64,000 bases of DNA from Candidatus Alistipes faecigallinarum (GTDB lineage: Bacteria > Bacteroidota > Bacteroidia > Bacteroidales > Rikenellaceae), in NCBI GenBank assembly GCA_019115605.1, contig DXDG01000016.1, positions 62,001 to 126,000 of the forward strand, in the 5' to 3' direction. The notes below the pieces were generated by a model. The model was not told the origin of the DNA. It did not search any database and saw only the letters and a list, made by a program, of their open reading frames with translations. Positions 45,959 to 54,446 of this stretch are shown here, in pieces; position 1 is the first letter of the stretch, and every line of letters begins with the position of its first letter. The position numbers and the translations under genes were made by a program.

Positions 45959-47373
45959 CGCTGGCCGACAAGACAAACGGACTGCTGGCTCTGATCCGCG
46001 AGGGAGCACCGATGTCGCTCGGACAGCGGTTGCGCCTGACCGTGCGGCTCAGTGTTCCGGCCGTCATTGCACAGCTCTCCTCCATCATCATGCAGTATAT
46101 CGATGCGGCGATGGTGGGGCATCTCGGAGCCGAGGCGTCAGCCTCCATCGGGTTGGTTTCGACAACCACCTGGCTCTTCTGGGGACTTTGTGCGGCCGTG
46201 GCCACGGGCTTTACCGTGCAGGTGGCCCATCGGATCGGAGCCGGGGACCTGGAGCAGGCGCGGGCGGTGTTGCGGCAGTCGCTGACCGCAACGCTTGTTT
46301 TCAGCCTGCAGCTGGCGGCTACGGGAGTGGCGATCAGCGGCGCGCTGCCCGGATGGCTGGGCGGCGACGACTCGATCCGTCGGGATTCGTCGCTCTATTT
46401 TGCCATTTTCTCGCTCTTTCTGCCGGCCCTGCAACTGAACTTCCTGGCGGGAGGCATGCTGCGATGCAGCGGCAACATGCACATACCGAGTCTGCTGGGT
46501 GTGGCCATGTGCGTGCTGGATGTCATCTTCAACTTCTTCCTGATCTTTCCCTCGCGCACATGGAGCGTGGCGGGCCTCTCCTTCACGATGCCCGGTGCGG
46601 GTCTGGGCGTCTGCGGTGCGGCCCTGGGAACGGTCGCAGCCGAAGCGGTGGTTGCCGCCATCCTGCTCCGATATCTATGGGTGCGTTCCGACATGTTGAG
46701 TCTGGTTGGACGGCCGGGCCGTTTCCGACCGCAGGCGGCCACCCTGAAGAAAGCCTTCCGCATCGGTTTTCCGATGTGTATCGAGCATGTCGTGATTTGC
46801 GGTGCACAGATCATGACGACGGTCATAGTGGCTCCGCTGGGGGTTTTCGCCATTGCGGCCAATTCGTTTGCCGTAACGGCCGAGAGTCTCTGCTACATGC
46901 CCGGCTACGGAATCGCCGATGCCGCCACGACGCTTGTCGGGCAGAGTGTAGGAGCCGGACGCCGTGCCCTGACCCGCAGTTTCGCCCGCATAACCGTGCT
47001 GATGGGCATGTCGGTCATGGGGTTGATGGGGGTGCTCATGTATGTGTTTGCTCCCCAAATCATCGGTTTGATGACGCCGGTCGAGGAGATCCGGCAGCTG
47101 GGGGTCATGGCCCTGCGTATCGAAGCCTTTGCCGAGCCCATGTTTGCGGCCTCGATCGTTGCCTACGGAGTCTTTGTCGGGGCGGCCGACACGATTGTTC
47201 CGTGTCTGATGAACTTTTTCAGTATCTGGGCCGTACGGTTGACGCTGGCTGCCTGGCTTGCTCCGTCGATGGGCCTCAGGGGGGTCTGGATCGCCATGTG
47301 TGTCGAGCTGTGCTTCCGGGGAGCGATCTTCCTGATCCGGCTGAAACGCGAGCGGTGGCTGCGGACAACGTGA
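45955..47373 (+). CDS. MATE-family multidrug/cation antiporter
   Basis: The 472-residue protein has 12 predicted membrane helices in two six-helix halves. It shows the MATE signatures SVPAVIAQLSSIIMQYIDAAMVGHLG near 34-59, and the second half opens with KKAFRIGFPMCIEHVV. It exports drugs or toxic metabolites in exchange for Na+ or H+ across the inner membrane. Its ATG overlaps the stop of the broken DUF418 gene by 4 bases, so its translation may depend on a frame that is now disrupted. It lies under the operator-like site at 44591, with the DUF3737 unit starting 109 bases downstream. Confidence 0.92.
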   Translation: MTLADKTNGLLALIREGAPMSLGQRLRLTVRLSVPAVIAQLSSIIMQYIDAAMVGHLGAEASASIGLVSTTTWLFWGLCAAVATGFTVQVAHRIGAGDLEQARAVLRQSLTATLVFSLQLAATGVAISGALPGWLGGDDSIRRDSSLYFAIFSLFLPALQLNFLAGGMLRCSGNMHIPSLLGVAMCVLDVIFNFFLIFPSRTWSVAGLSFTMPGAGLGVCGAALGTVAAEAVVAAILLRYLWVRSDMLSLVGRPGRFRPQAATLKKAFRIGFPMCIEHVVICGAQIMTTVIVAPLGVFAIAANSFAVTAESLCYMPGYGIADAATTLVGQSVGAGRRALTRSFARITVLMGMSVMGLMGVLMYVFAPQIIGLMTPVEEIRQLGVMALRIEAFAEPMFAASIVAYGVFVGAADTIVPCLMNFFSIWAVRLTLAAWLAPSMGLRGVWIAMCVELCFRGAIFLIRLKRERWLRTT

Positions 47374-47380
47374 GGCGGCA

Positions 47381-47452
47381 TCCGTAATTGGGGTTGGAGA
47401 ATCCGTAATCCGTCTACCCCGAACCGTTGCAAACTTCCGTAATTTTGCAACG
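47381..47452 (+). promoter_or_regulatory. Bipartite operator-like site and promoter of the DUF3737-MalY unit
   Basis: TCCGTAATTGGGGT (47381-47394) and ATCCGTAATCCGTCTAC (47401-47417) are 6 bases apart and 22 bases upstream of TAATTTTG (47440-47447). The first word is identical to, and the second differs at one base from, the site at 44591. A 9-bp inverted repeat, CGTTGCAAA with TTTGCAACG (47425-47433 and 47444-47452), brackets the -7 element and could be a second, repressing site. Confidence 0.65.
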
Positions 47453-47481
47453 TAATAACGGCACAAAATCCATCATGCAAT

Positions 47482-48354
47482 ATGAAACTGATCTGTAACA
47501 AGGAGTTTGGAGGCGAGCGCCCTCTGTTCGAATCCCATGACCTGCGTCTGGAGCATGTCGTCATCCGTGCCGGCGAGTCGGCCATCAAGGAGTGCAGCAA
47601 TATCGAGGCGTATGAGTGCCGTTTCGAGGGCAACTATCCCTTCTGGCACGTTCACGGCTTTACGATCGACCATTGCTATTTCGATGTGGGAGGGCGTTCG
47701 GCGCTGTGGTACTCCGATCATCTCAAGATGACCGATACGGTGATCGACGCTCCGAAGATGTTTCGGGAGATGAGCGAGATTGACATCGAGAACGTCACGA
47801 TGAACGATGCCGACGAGGTATTCTGGCGCTGCAACGGCATACGTGTCAGGAATCTGACGCTGCACGAGGGCACCTATCCCTTCATGTTCAGCCGTGATAT
47901 CCGCGTGGACGGACTGGTGAGCGACAGCAAGTACGTATTCCAGTATGTCCGGAATGCGGAGATCCGCAACGCCCGCATCACGACCAAGGATGCCTTCTGG
48001 GAGGTGGAGAACGTCACCATCTACGATTCGGAGCTCAACGGCGAGTACCTGGGCTGGCATTCGCGGAATCTGCGTCTGGTGAACTGCCATATCACGGGAG
48101 AGCAGCCGCTCTGCTATGCGCACGACCTGGTGCTGGAGAACTGCACCTTCGGACCCGATTGCGACCGGGCTTTCGAATACAGCACCCTGCAGGCCGATAT
48201 CCGCGGTACGATTACGAACATCAAGAACCCAATGTCGGGCCGCATCGTGGCGGACGGGATCGGCTCGGTAACCATCGACGACAACATCAAGGCCCCGGCC
48301 GACTGTGTGATTCGGCTTCGGGACGGACGGGATCCGCTGATCGATAGAGGATAA
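47482..48354 (+). CDS. DUF3737-family beta-helix protein
   Basis: The 290-residue protein is made of repeated short strands with turns at Cys, Asn and Asp (ECSNIEAYECRFEGNYPFWH, NVTIYDSELNGEYLGWHS, LVLENCTFGPDCDRAF), the pattern of a right-handed beta-helix like pectate lyases. It matches DUF3737, a family without a known activity. No signal peptide is visible. It is followed by the MalY/PatB-like gene with 4 bases between, so they form one transcript. Co-control with a MATE exporter suggests a shared response to some small molecule; that is inferred from the operator sites. Confidence 0.88.
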   Translation: MKLICNKEFGGERPLFESHDLRLEHVVIRAGESAIKECSNIEAYECRFEGNYPFWHVHGFTIDHCYFDVGGRSALWYSDHLKMTDTVIDAPKMFREMSEIDIENVTMNDADEVFWRCNGIRVRNLTLHEGTYPFMFSRDIRVDGLVSDSKYVFQYVRNAEIRNARITTKDAFWEVENVTIYDSELNGEYLGWHSRNLRLVNCHITGEQPLCYAHDLVLENCTFGPDCDRAFEYSTLQADIRGTITNIKNPMSGRIVADGIGSVTIDDNIKAPADCVIRLRDGRDPLIDRG

Positions 48355-48358
48355 GACC

Positions 48359-49552
48359 ATGAGATATGACTTTGACGAGCCGGTTTCGCGGCGGGGGACC
48401 GACTCCTTCAAATGGGACAGCGCCGCCAACGGGGATGTGCTGCCCATGTGGGTGGCCGACATGGATTTCCGTACGGCGCCGGCGATTGTCGAGGCGCTGC
48501 GCCGCCGGGTGGAGCATGGTATTTTCGGCTATACCCGGGTGCCGGATACCTATTACGACTCCGTTGTGCGATGGTTCGCCCGGCGGCACGGCTGGACGAT
48601 CGACCGGCTGTGGATCATCTATACGTCGGGCGTTGTGCCGGCCATTTCGGCCGTTATCAAGGCCCTGACCGTTCCGGGAGACAAGGTGCTGGTGCAGCCC
48701 CCCGTCTACAACTGCTTCTTCTCGTCGATCCGCAACAACGGCTGCGAGATCGTGCCCTCTCCGCTGGTGCACCGGGGCGATACCTACGGGATCGACTACG
48801 AGGATCTGGAGCGCCGGGCGGCCGATCCCGGCGTGAAGGCGATGCTGTTGTGCAATCCCCACAATCCGGTCGGACGGGTCTGGCGGCGAGAGGAGCTGCT
48901 CCGCATCGGTGAGATCTGCATCCGCCACGATGTGGTGGTCATTTCGGACGAGATCCATTGCGAACTGGTCTTCCCGGGCCATGTCTATACGCCGTTTGCC
49001 TCCCTGTCGGATGAGTTTCTGCAGCATTCGGTAACCTGTATCTCTCCGAGCAAGGCATTCAACATCGCCGGACTGCAGATAGCCAACATCGTCTGCGCCG
49101 ATGCCGGCCGCCGGGTGCGGATCGACCGGGCGATCAATGACAACGAGGTCTGCGACGTCAATCCGTTCGGCGTCATCGCCACGCAGGCGGCCTATGACCG
49201 GGGCGGGGAGTGGCTGGATGCGCTCATCGGATATCTGCAGGCAAACTACGCCTGCATGCGGGAGTTCTGCGAACGGAATCTGCCTGATTTCCCGATTTCC
49301 CGACTGGAAGGGACCTATCTGGTCTGGATGGACTGTCGCGTGCTTGGGCGTTCTTCGGAGGAGCTTGAGCGGCAGCTGATCGACCGGGCGGGGCTGTGGC
49401 TCAATGCCGGCTCGATGTACGGAGCCGCGGGAGAGGGATTCATGCGGTGGAACATCGCCTGTCCCCGCACCACCCTGATTCGGGGCCTGCACCGTTTCTC
49501 GGATTTCGTAAGCGCGGAAAATCCCGACGTAACCCGCGGCCTTTCATCGTGA
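48359..49552 (+). CDS. MalY/PatB-type PLP-dependent cysteine-S-conjugate beta-lyase
   Basis: The 397-residue fold-type I aminotransferase shows the MalY/PatB N-terminus (DEPVSRRGTDSFKWD, then LPMWVADMDFRTAP), AMLLCNPHNPVGRVW, SDEIHCELVF and the PLP lysine in SPSKAFNIAG. Members cleave C-S bonds of cystathionine or Cys conjugates, and MalY also acts as a transcription modulator in E. coli. It lies 4 bases after the DUF3737 gene. With a MATE pump under a similar operator, one reading is processing and export of sulfur-containing or conjugated compounds. The substrate is not shown by the sequence. Confidence 0.92.
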   Translation: MRYDFDEPVSRRGTDSFKWDSAANGDVLPMWVADMDFRTAPAIVEALRRRVEHGIFGYTRVPDTYYDSVVRWFARRHGWTIDRLWIIYTSGVVPAISAVIKALTVPGDKVLVQPPVYNCFFSSIRNNGCEIVPSPLVHRGDTYGIDYEDLERRAADPGVKAMLLCNPHNPVGRVWRREELLRIGEICIRHDVVVISDEIHCELVFPGHVYTPFASLSDEFLQHSVTCISPSKAFNIAGLQIANIVCADAGRRVRIDRAINDNEVCDVNPFGVIATQAAYDRGGEWLDALIGYLQANYACMREFCERNLPDFPISRLEGTYLVWMDCRVLGRSSEELERQLIDRAGLWLNAGSMYGAAGEGFMRWNIACPRTTLIRGLHRFSDFVSAENPDVTRGLSS

Positions 49553-49673
49553 GTGTGCAGGAGCGATACAACCCATTGGTAGATTCTCCGTGGGTTCCAT
49601 CACGTTCCCTTCTTTATTGGGGTTATACTTCGGTTATCTTCCGTTACGGGCGGAACTTTTTCCGCCCGACGGT
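49553..49673. terminator. Intergenic region with a weak terminator hairpin (49647-49668)
   Basis: CGGGCGGAA and TTCCGCCCG form a 9-bp stem with a short CTTT loop, 95 bases after the MalY/PatB stop and just beyond the end of the decayed minus-strand gene. The T-run is poor on both sides. The rest of the gap holds nothing I can support. Confidence 0.4.
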
Positions 49674-50809
49674 TTACTGTTTCTTCAAGGCGGGAAATGC
49701 TCCGGTGAGTTCGTAACGCCACTCCGAACCTGCGCTCTGCAGAGCGGCGTTCATCTGTGTAACGGCATTCCGCCGATTACCGTCCGTCACCTGCTCGGTT
49801 CCGCCGGTGGTGCCTGCCTGTTTGTCGCCGATGCCTGTGTCGGGATTGCTTCCCCAGTAGCAGGCGGTCATGGTTCCGCAAGCGTTGATTCCCGTTACGC
49901 CGCCTACATCGACGGGGCCGCTTCCAGAACCGCTCACGCTGCCCGTGGCATAGCAGCCGGTCAGGGTGGCAGAATTGTGCCACCTGCCACACCACCGGCT
50001 ATATTCCCGGCATTCACTGTGGCCGAGGAGCTGCATCCGGTAAGGAAACCGTTCGCTTGATAGCCTACTGCACCACCAGCATAGCTGTTGATGCCGCTGT
50101 GGCTGACGCTGCCCCACACCGAGCAGTTTTCAATTTTACCGCCATAGCTCCATTCCGTCACGCCGCCGACGTTGCCCGAATCATCGCCTTCTATCTTCAC
50201 GTCCTTCAGCATCACGTTCTTCACCGTGCCGTTTTCGCCGATGAAGCCGAACAGGCCCGCATAGTAGTTACTTCCCGTAACGGTCAGTCCCGTGATGGTA
50301 TGGCTGCCGCCGTCGAAAGTGCCGGTGTATTGGTGGTTATGGTCTATGCCTATCGGTGTCCAGTCGATGCCTGTCTGGTCGATGTCGTCGGTCAGGGTGC
50401 AGTTCAGCGAGAGGTTGCTCTTCGCGGCTTCAGCTCACGTCTTCAGGCCGTCGGCGGAGGTGACTGTGTAGGTCTTGCCATCCTCTGATACGGTATATCA
50501 CTTGTCCTTATCCAGCGTGATGTTGTAGAACTTGCCTGCCTCGGGATTGATGGCAGCGGAGAGGTCGCGTTCCTCGGTGCCGTTCGCCCGCAGCCTCGAC
50601 GATTTCGGTGATGTGCAGCCTGGGGTATTGGAGTATGCGTCGTTTGGCGTACTCCATTCGCTGTATTCATTGTTGCCACGAAGCCAAAACACACGGCTCA
50701 AATCCTTTCCGCCGCGGTTTTTTTCGTTGGCTTTTCCTTTTGCCGAGTTCCAGGCGTGCGGCTTGATAAAGTGCTTGATTGAGGGAAATACCGCTGCAAA
50801 CAGATGCAA
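49674..50809 (-). pseudogene. Decayed GLUG-type surface protein gene
   Basis: The remaining frame reads into repeated Gly/Asn-rich beta motifs (TGTFDGGSHTITGLTV, AGLFGFIGENGTVKNV, AGGAVGYQANGFLTGC, then ATLTGCYATGSVSGSGSG), the GLUG-repeat type found in secreted Bacteroidota adhesin- or peptidase-like proteins. Two in-frame TGA codons (50498-50500 and 50435-50437) each stand where Trp is expected (KDK*YTV, LKT*AEA). A frame shift near 49,975 joins GNIAGGVAGG to the last segment, which ends FPALKKQ. No signal peptide remains at the 5' end, so the gene is also truncated there. It lies directly beside tRNA-Ser, a frequent insertion point. Confidence 0.8.
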
Positions 50810-50827
50810 AACAATCTGTTACGAGTA

Positions 50828-50867
50828 ATTCGGTGTACTTTTTCGGCCCGGAAAAAGTACACCGAAT
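50828..50867. repeat. Perfect 17-bp inverted repeat
   Basis: ATTCGGTGTACTTTTTC (50828-50844) and its exact complement (50851-50867) flank the 6-base loop GGCCCG, just upstream of the decayed gene. A stem this long with T5/A5 tracts in each arm could be a bidirectional terminator or a remnant of a small mobile element end. Confidence 0.75.
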
Positions 50868-50920
50868 AGGCCACAGGTAACCCGCTTTTCGATGCTTTTT
50901 TCTGCATTTCGGCCCAAATA

Positions 50921-50955
50921 AAAATCCCTGTAAATCATGAATTTACAGGGATTTT
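50921..50955 (-). terminator. Long hairpin downstream of tRNA-Ser
   Basis: A 15-bp perfect stem (AAAATCCCTGTAAAT at 50921-50935 with 50941-50955) with a 5-base loop lies 20 bases beyond the tRNA 3' end on the minus strand. Four A-T pairs at the base and an adjoining T-tract on the minus strand fit a terminator. Confidence 0.75.
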
Positions 50956-50975
50956 GGGTTTTGTCAACCCCCTCT

Positions 50976-51067
50976 TGGCGGAGAGAACGAGATTCGAACT
51001 CGTGGTACGGGTTGCCCCGTACGTCGGTTTAGCAAACCGGTGGTTTCAGCCACTCACCCATCTCTCC
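50976..51067 (-). tRNA. tRNA-Ser (anticodon GCU)
   Basis: On the minus strand the gene begins GGAGAGA at 51067 and ends TCTCTCC, discriminator G and an encoded CCA at 50976-50978. The acceptor stem has 7 perfect pairs. The anticodon loop TTGCTAA carries GCT, reading AGC/AGU. A long variable arm (GTACGG paired with CCCGTAC-like sequence) is diagnostic for class II tRNA-Ser. The T-loop is TTCGAAT. Its promoter, TATATTTG, is at 51109-51116 on the minus strand. Confidence 0.95.
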
Positions 51068-51375
51068 GGGCACGCCTTGCGGGAGTGTTGTTCTTCCGAA
51101 AGGGTGTGCAAATATAGGATCTTTTTGGGGAATTTCAAAAAAATGGAATCAAAAATTCCCGTTTTCCGCCGATCCCTCGTGTGAATGGCGTCCGGAGCCC
51201 TTCGCCGCCGCATGGGAACTCCCGGTCGAGGCTGGCGACCGTGCTGCGGGCGGACGGGGCGGCTCGTACGGGCGGACCCCGCTTTGGAAGGATTGGTCGC
51301 GGGGGTGCAGATTTGCCCGGCGGCATTATGATTTTGCAATTTGATTTCGTACCTTTGTCCGACATTTGACAACAT
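51068..51375. promoter_or_regulatory. Divergent promoter region between tRNA-Ser and sufB
   Basis: These 308 bases hold no supported gene. TATATTTG (minus, 51109-51116) suits tRNA-Ser. TACCTTTG (plus, 51350-51357) lies 18 bases before the sufB ATG and is its likely -7 element. No Fe-S regulator site such as an IscR-type palindrome was recognised. Confidence 0.55.
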
Positions 51376-52821
51376 ATGGCAACGAATGAAAAGGAGCTCC
51401 TCGAAGATCTTCGGGAGCAGGAATATAAATACGGATTTACCTCGGACATCGAGACCGAAACCATCGGCAAGGGCCTTTCGGAAGAGGTCGTGCGCCTGAT
51501 TTCGGAGAAGAAGGGCGAGCCGGGGTGGATGACCGAGCGGCGCGTGGCGGCCTACCGCCATTTTCTGACGCTCGAACCTCCGACGTGGGCGCATCTGCGG
51601 ATTCCCCCGATCGATTTCCAGGATATCATCTACTATGCGGCCCCCAAGGCCAAAATGGCGCTCGGCTCGATGGACGAAGTCGATCCCGAGCTCAAGCGCA
51701 CCTTCGACCGTCTGGGCATTCCCCTCGAGGAGCAGATGGCGTTGGCCGGCGTGGCCGTGGATGCCGTGATGGACTCCGTCTCGGTGAAGACCACCTTCCG
51801 CGAGACGCTGGCCGAGAAGGGTATCATCTTCTGCTCGATCTCGGAGGCGCTGCGCGACCATCCCGATCTGGTCCGCAAGTACCTCGGAAGCGTCGTTCCC
51901 TATACGGACAACTTCTATGCGGCGCTCAATGCCGCGGTCTTCTCCGACGGGTCGTTCTGCTACATCCCGAAGGGCGTCCGCTGTCCGATGGAGCTCTCGA
52001 CCTACTTCCGGATCAACGCCGCCGGCACGGGACAGTTCGAACGCACGCTGATCGTGGCCGACGAGGGGGCCTATGTGAGCTACCTGGAAGGTTGTACGGC
52101 TCCGATGCGCGACGAAAACCAGCTGCATGCCGCCGTGGTGGAGATCGTCGTCGAGCGCGACGCCGAGGTGAAGTACTCCACGGTGCAGAACTGGTATCCG
52201 GGCGACCGCGAGGGGCGCGGCGGTATCTACAACTTCGTAACCAAGCGGGGCATCTGTCGCGAAAACGCCCGCCTGTCGTGGACGCAGGTCGAGACCGGTT
52301 CGGCCATAACCTGGAAATATCCGAGCTGCATCCTTGCGGGCGACAACTCCGTCGGGGAGTTCTACTCGGTGGCGATGACCAACAACTTCCAGCAGGCCGA
52401 CACGGGCACGAAGATGATCCATATCGGCCGCAACACGCGCAGCCGCATCGTCTCGAAGGGCATCTCGGCCGGCCGCAGCGAGAACTCCTACCGGGGTCTG
52501 GTGCGCATGGCCAAGGGTGCCGATCATGCGCGGAACTATTCGCAGTGCGACTCGCTGCTGATCGGCGACCGCTGCGGGGCGCATACCTTTCCGGTGATTG
52601 ACAACCGCAACGCCACGGCCGTCGTGGAGCATGAGGCCACGACCTCGAAGATTTCGGACGACCAGCTCTTCTACTGCCGGCAGCGGGGCCTTTCGACCGA
52701 GGATGCCGTGGGGCTGATCGTGAACGGATATGCCCGGGAGGTGCTTGCAAAGCTGCCCATGGAGTTTGCCGTTGAGGCACAGAAACTGCTGGCCCTGCAG
52801 CTGGAGGGCACGGTGGGATAG
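51376..52821 (+). CDS. sufB: Fe-S cluster assembly scaffold SufB
   Basis: The 481-residue protein matches SufB along its length: [17 protein letters not shown], the SRLVSKG-equivalent [31 protein letters not shown] with the conserved Cys, and [22 protein letters not shown] with the Glu used in cluster transfer. With SufC and SufD it forms the SufBC2D scaffold that builds Fe-S clusters from sulfur supplied by SufS. It starts the sufB-C-D-S operon. The stop is 49 bases before sufC. Confidence 0.97.
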   Translation: MATNEKELLEDLREQEYKYGFTSDIETETIGKGLSEEVVRLISEKKGEPGWMTERRVAAYRHFLTLEPPTWAHLRIPPIDFQDIIYYAAPKAKMALGSMDEVDPELKRTFDRLGIPLEEQMALAGVAVDAVMDSVSVKTTFRETLAEKGIIFCSISEALRDHPDLVRKYLGSVVPYTDNFYAALNAAVFSDGSFCYIPKGVRCPMELSTYFRINAAGTGQFERTLIVADEGAYVSYLEGCTAPMRDENQLHAAVVEIVVERDAEVKYSTVQNWYPGDREGRGGIYNFVTKRGICRENARLSWTQVETGSAITWKYPSCILAGDNSVGEFYSVAMTNNFQQADTGTKMIHIGRNTRSRIVSKGISAGRSENSYRGLVRMAKGADHARNYSQCDSLLIGDRCGAHTFPVIDNRNATAVVEHEATTSKISDDQLFYCRQRGLSTEDAVGLIVNGYAREVLAKLPMEFAVEAQKLLALQLEGTVG

Positions 52822-52870
52822 CAGCCCGCCCATGAAAGGACAAAAATGGAATAATAGAAACGGAACACAT

Positions 52871-53623
52871 ATGTTAAGCGTAAAAAATCTGCACGCCTCG
52901 GTTGATGGCAAGGAGATCCTCCGGGGCATCGACCTTGAGGTCCGGCCCGGTGAGGTGCATGCCATCATGGGTCCCAACGGCTCGGGCAAATCGACCCTGG
53001 CGTCGGTCCTGGCCGGCAACGAGAAGTTCACCGTAACCGAGGGCTCGGCCACCTTTCTGGGCCGCGACCTGCTGGCAATGCCGATCGAGGACCGGGCGCG
53101 CCTGGGTCTCTTCCTGGGCTTCCAGTATCCGGTGGAGATCCCCGGCGTTACGATGGCCAACTTCATGAAGATCGCCGTCAACGAACAGCGCCGTTTCCGC
53201 GGCGAGGAGCCCCTCACGGCTGCGGAGTTCCTGAAGCTCATGCGCGAGAAGAGCGCCATCGTCGAACTCTCGTCGAAACTTACGTCGCGGGCCGTGAATG
53301 AAGGTTTCTCGGGCGGCGAGAAGAAGAAGAACGAGATTTTCCAGATGGCAATGCTCGACCCGAAGCTGGCGATTCTGGACGAGACCGACTCGGGTCTCGA
53401 TATCGACGCGCTCCGGATTGTCGCCACGGGGGTTACGAAGCTCCACACGCCGCAGAACGCCACGGTGGTCATCACGCACTACCAGCGGCTGCTCGACTAC
53501 ATCGTTCCCGACGTGGTGCATGTCCTCTATCGGGGCCGCATCATCTACTCGGGCGACAAGACGCTGGCCCTGAAGCTCGAAAAGGAGGGCTATGACTGGC
53601 TCATTAACGATTACGCGGAGTGA
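52871..53623 (+). CDS. sufC: Fe-S assembly ATPase SufC
   Basis: The 250-residue ABC ATPase has the Walker A GPNGSGKST at 34-42, the signature FSGGEKKKNE typical of SufC, and Walker B with the LDETDSGLDIDAL box. It is soluble and drives conformational change of the SufBC2D complex. The ATG at 52871 gives the standard N-terminus (MLSVKNLHASVDGK). Its TGA overlaps the sufD ATG by one base (TGATG), so translation is coupled. Confidence 0.96.
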   Translation: MLSVKNLHASVDGKEILRGIDLEVRPGEVHAIMGPNGSGKSTLASVLAGNEKFTVTEGSATFLGRDLLAMPIEDRARLGLFLGFQYPVEIPGVTMANFMKIAVNEQRRFRGEEPLTAAEFLKLMREKSAIVELSSKLTSRAVNEGFSGGEKKKNEIFQMAMLDPKLAILDETDSGLDIDALRIVATGVTKLHTPQNATVVITHYQRLLDYIVPDVVHVLYRGRIIYSGDKTLALKLEKEGYDWLINDYAE

Positions 53624-54444
53624 TGGATGCTTTGAAGGATCTGTTGCGGAGTTTCCGTCCCGCGGGAAGCGAGCGACTCCGCATCGCGGCATCGGAGACG
53701 ACGCCCTTTGGGGCGATCGATCCCCGCAGGCTGCATGTCGAGGTGGCTGCCGGAGCCTCGGCGCATCTGGTCGTGCTGCATGCCGAGGCGGCGGCTTCAG
53801 TGCTGACGGTCGAACTGGCCGAAGGGGCGCAGCTCGACCTGACGGAACTCTTCCTCTCCGAGGCCTTTGCCGAGGTCTCCGTGTCGCAGGCCGCCCGCAG
53901 CCGGTGCCGCATGACGGCCGTCGAGCTCACGAGCGCCAACGCCGCCTATCGGATTGAGCTGCAGGGCGCCGATGCCGAGAGTGATTTCGGCGGTGTCTTT
54001 CTGGCCGCCGGCAAGGAGCATTGCCTGCTGAAACTGCATACGGCGCACCTTGTGCCGGACTGCCGCAGCGACTCCTCGGTCAAGGGCGTTGCCGGCGGCG
54101 AGGCCGTGGGGGAGTTCCACGGTCTGGTCTATGTCGCCGCCGACGCCCAGCGCACCGATGCCCGGCAGCAGAGCCGCAACGTGCTTTTGAGTGATCGGGC
54201 GCGGATCATGACGCAGCCCCAGCTGGAGATCTACGCCGACGACGTGAAGTGTTCGCACGGCGCGACGGTGGGGCAGATGGATGCCGATGCGATTCTCTAC
54301 ATGCGCCAGCGGGGCCTGAGCGAGGCGGAGGCCCGACGGCTCCAGGTCGAAGGTTTTGTCGGCGACATCGTGCGCCGCTGTGCGATAGAACCTCTTTCGG
54401 AGGCGCTCATGGAGCGGGTTACCGCAAAAATGGAGGAGATGTAG
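53623..54444 (+). CDS. sufD: Fe-S cluster assembly protein SufD
   Basis: The 273-residue product is the SufD paralogue of SufB, with a beta-helix core (LHVEVAAGASAHLVVLHAEA) and the conserved C-terminal region PQLEIYADDVKCSHGATVGQMDADAILY that contains the functional His. It is shorter than E. coli SufD because the N-terminal helical domain is reduced, as often in Bacteroidota. It acts as the non-scaffold partner of SufB. It is coupled to sufC and followed 2 bases later by sufS. Confidence 0.93.
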   Translation: MDALKDLLRSFRPAGSERLRIAASETTPFGAIDPRRLHVEVAAGASAHLVVLHAEAAASVLTVELAEGAQLDLTELFLSEAFAEVSVSQAARSRCRMTAVELTSANAAYRIELQGADAESDFGGVFLAAGKEHCLLKLHTAHLVPDCRSDSSVKGVAGGEAVGEFHGLVYVAADAQRTDARQQSRNVLLSDRARIMTQPQLEIYADDVKCSHGATVGQMDADAILYMRQRGLSEAEARRLQVEGFVGDIVRRCAIEPLSEALMERVTAKMEEM

Positions 54445-54446
54445 CC

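Noticed and set aside
49615..49624. Third copy of the bipartite operator (ATTGGGGT near 49,615)
   Set aside because: Only an 8-base match to one half; the second half and the 22-base spacing to a promoter are missing.
50435..50500. TGA read as Trp (alternative genetic code) in the GLUG-type gene
   Set aside because: Neighbouring genes use TGA as a normal stop, other Trp codons in the same gene are TGG, and a frame shift is also present, so it is decay rather than recoding.
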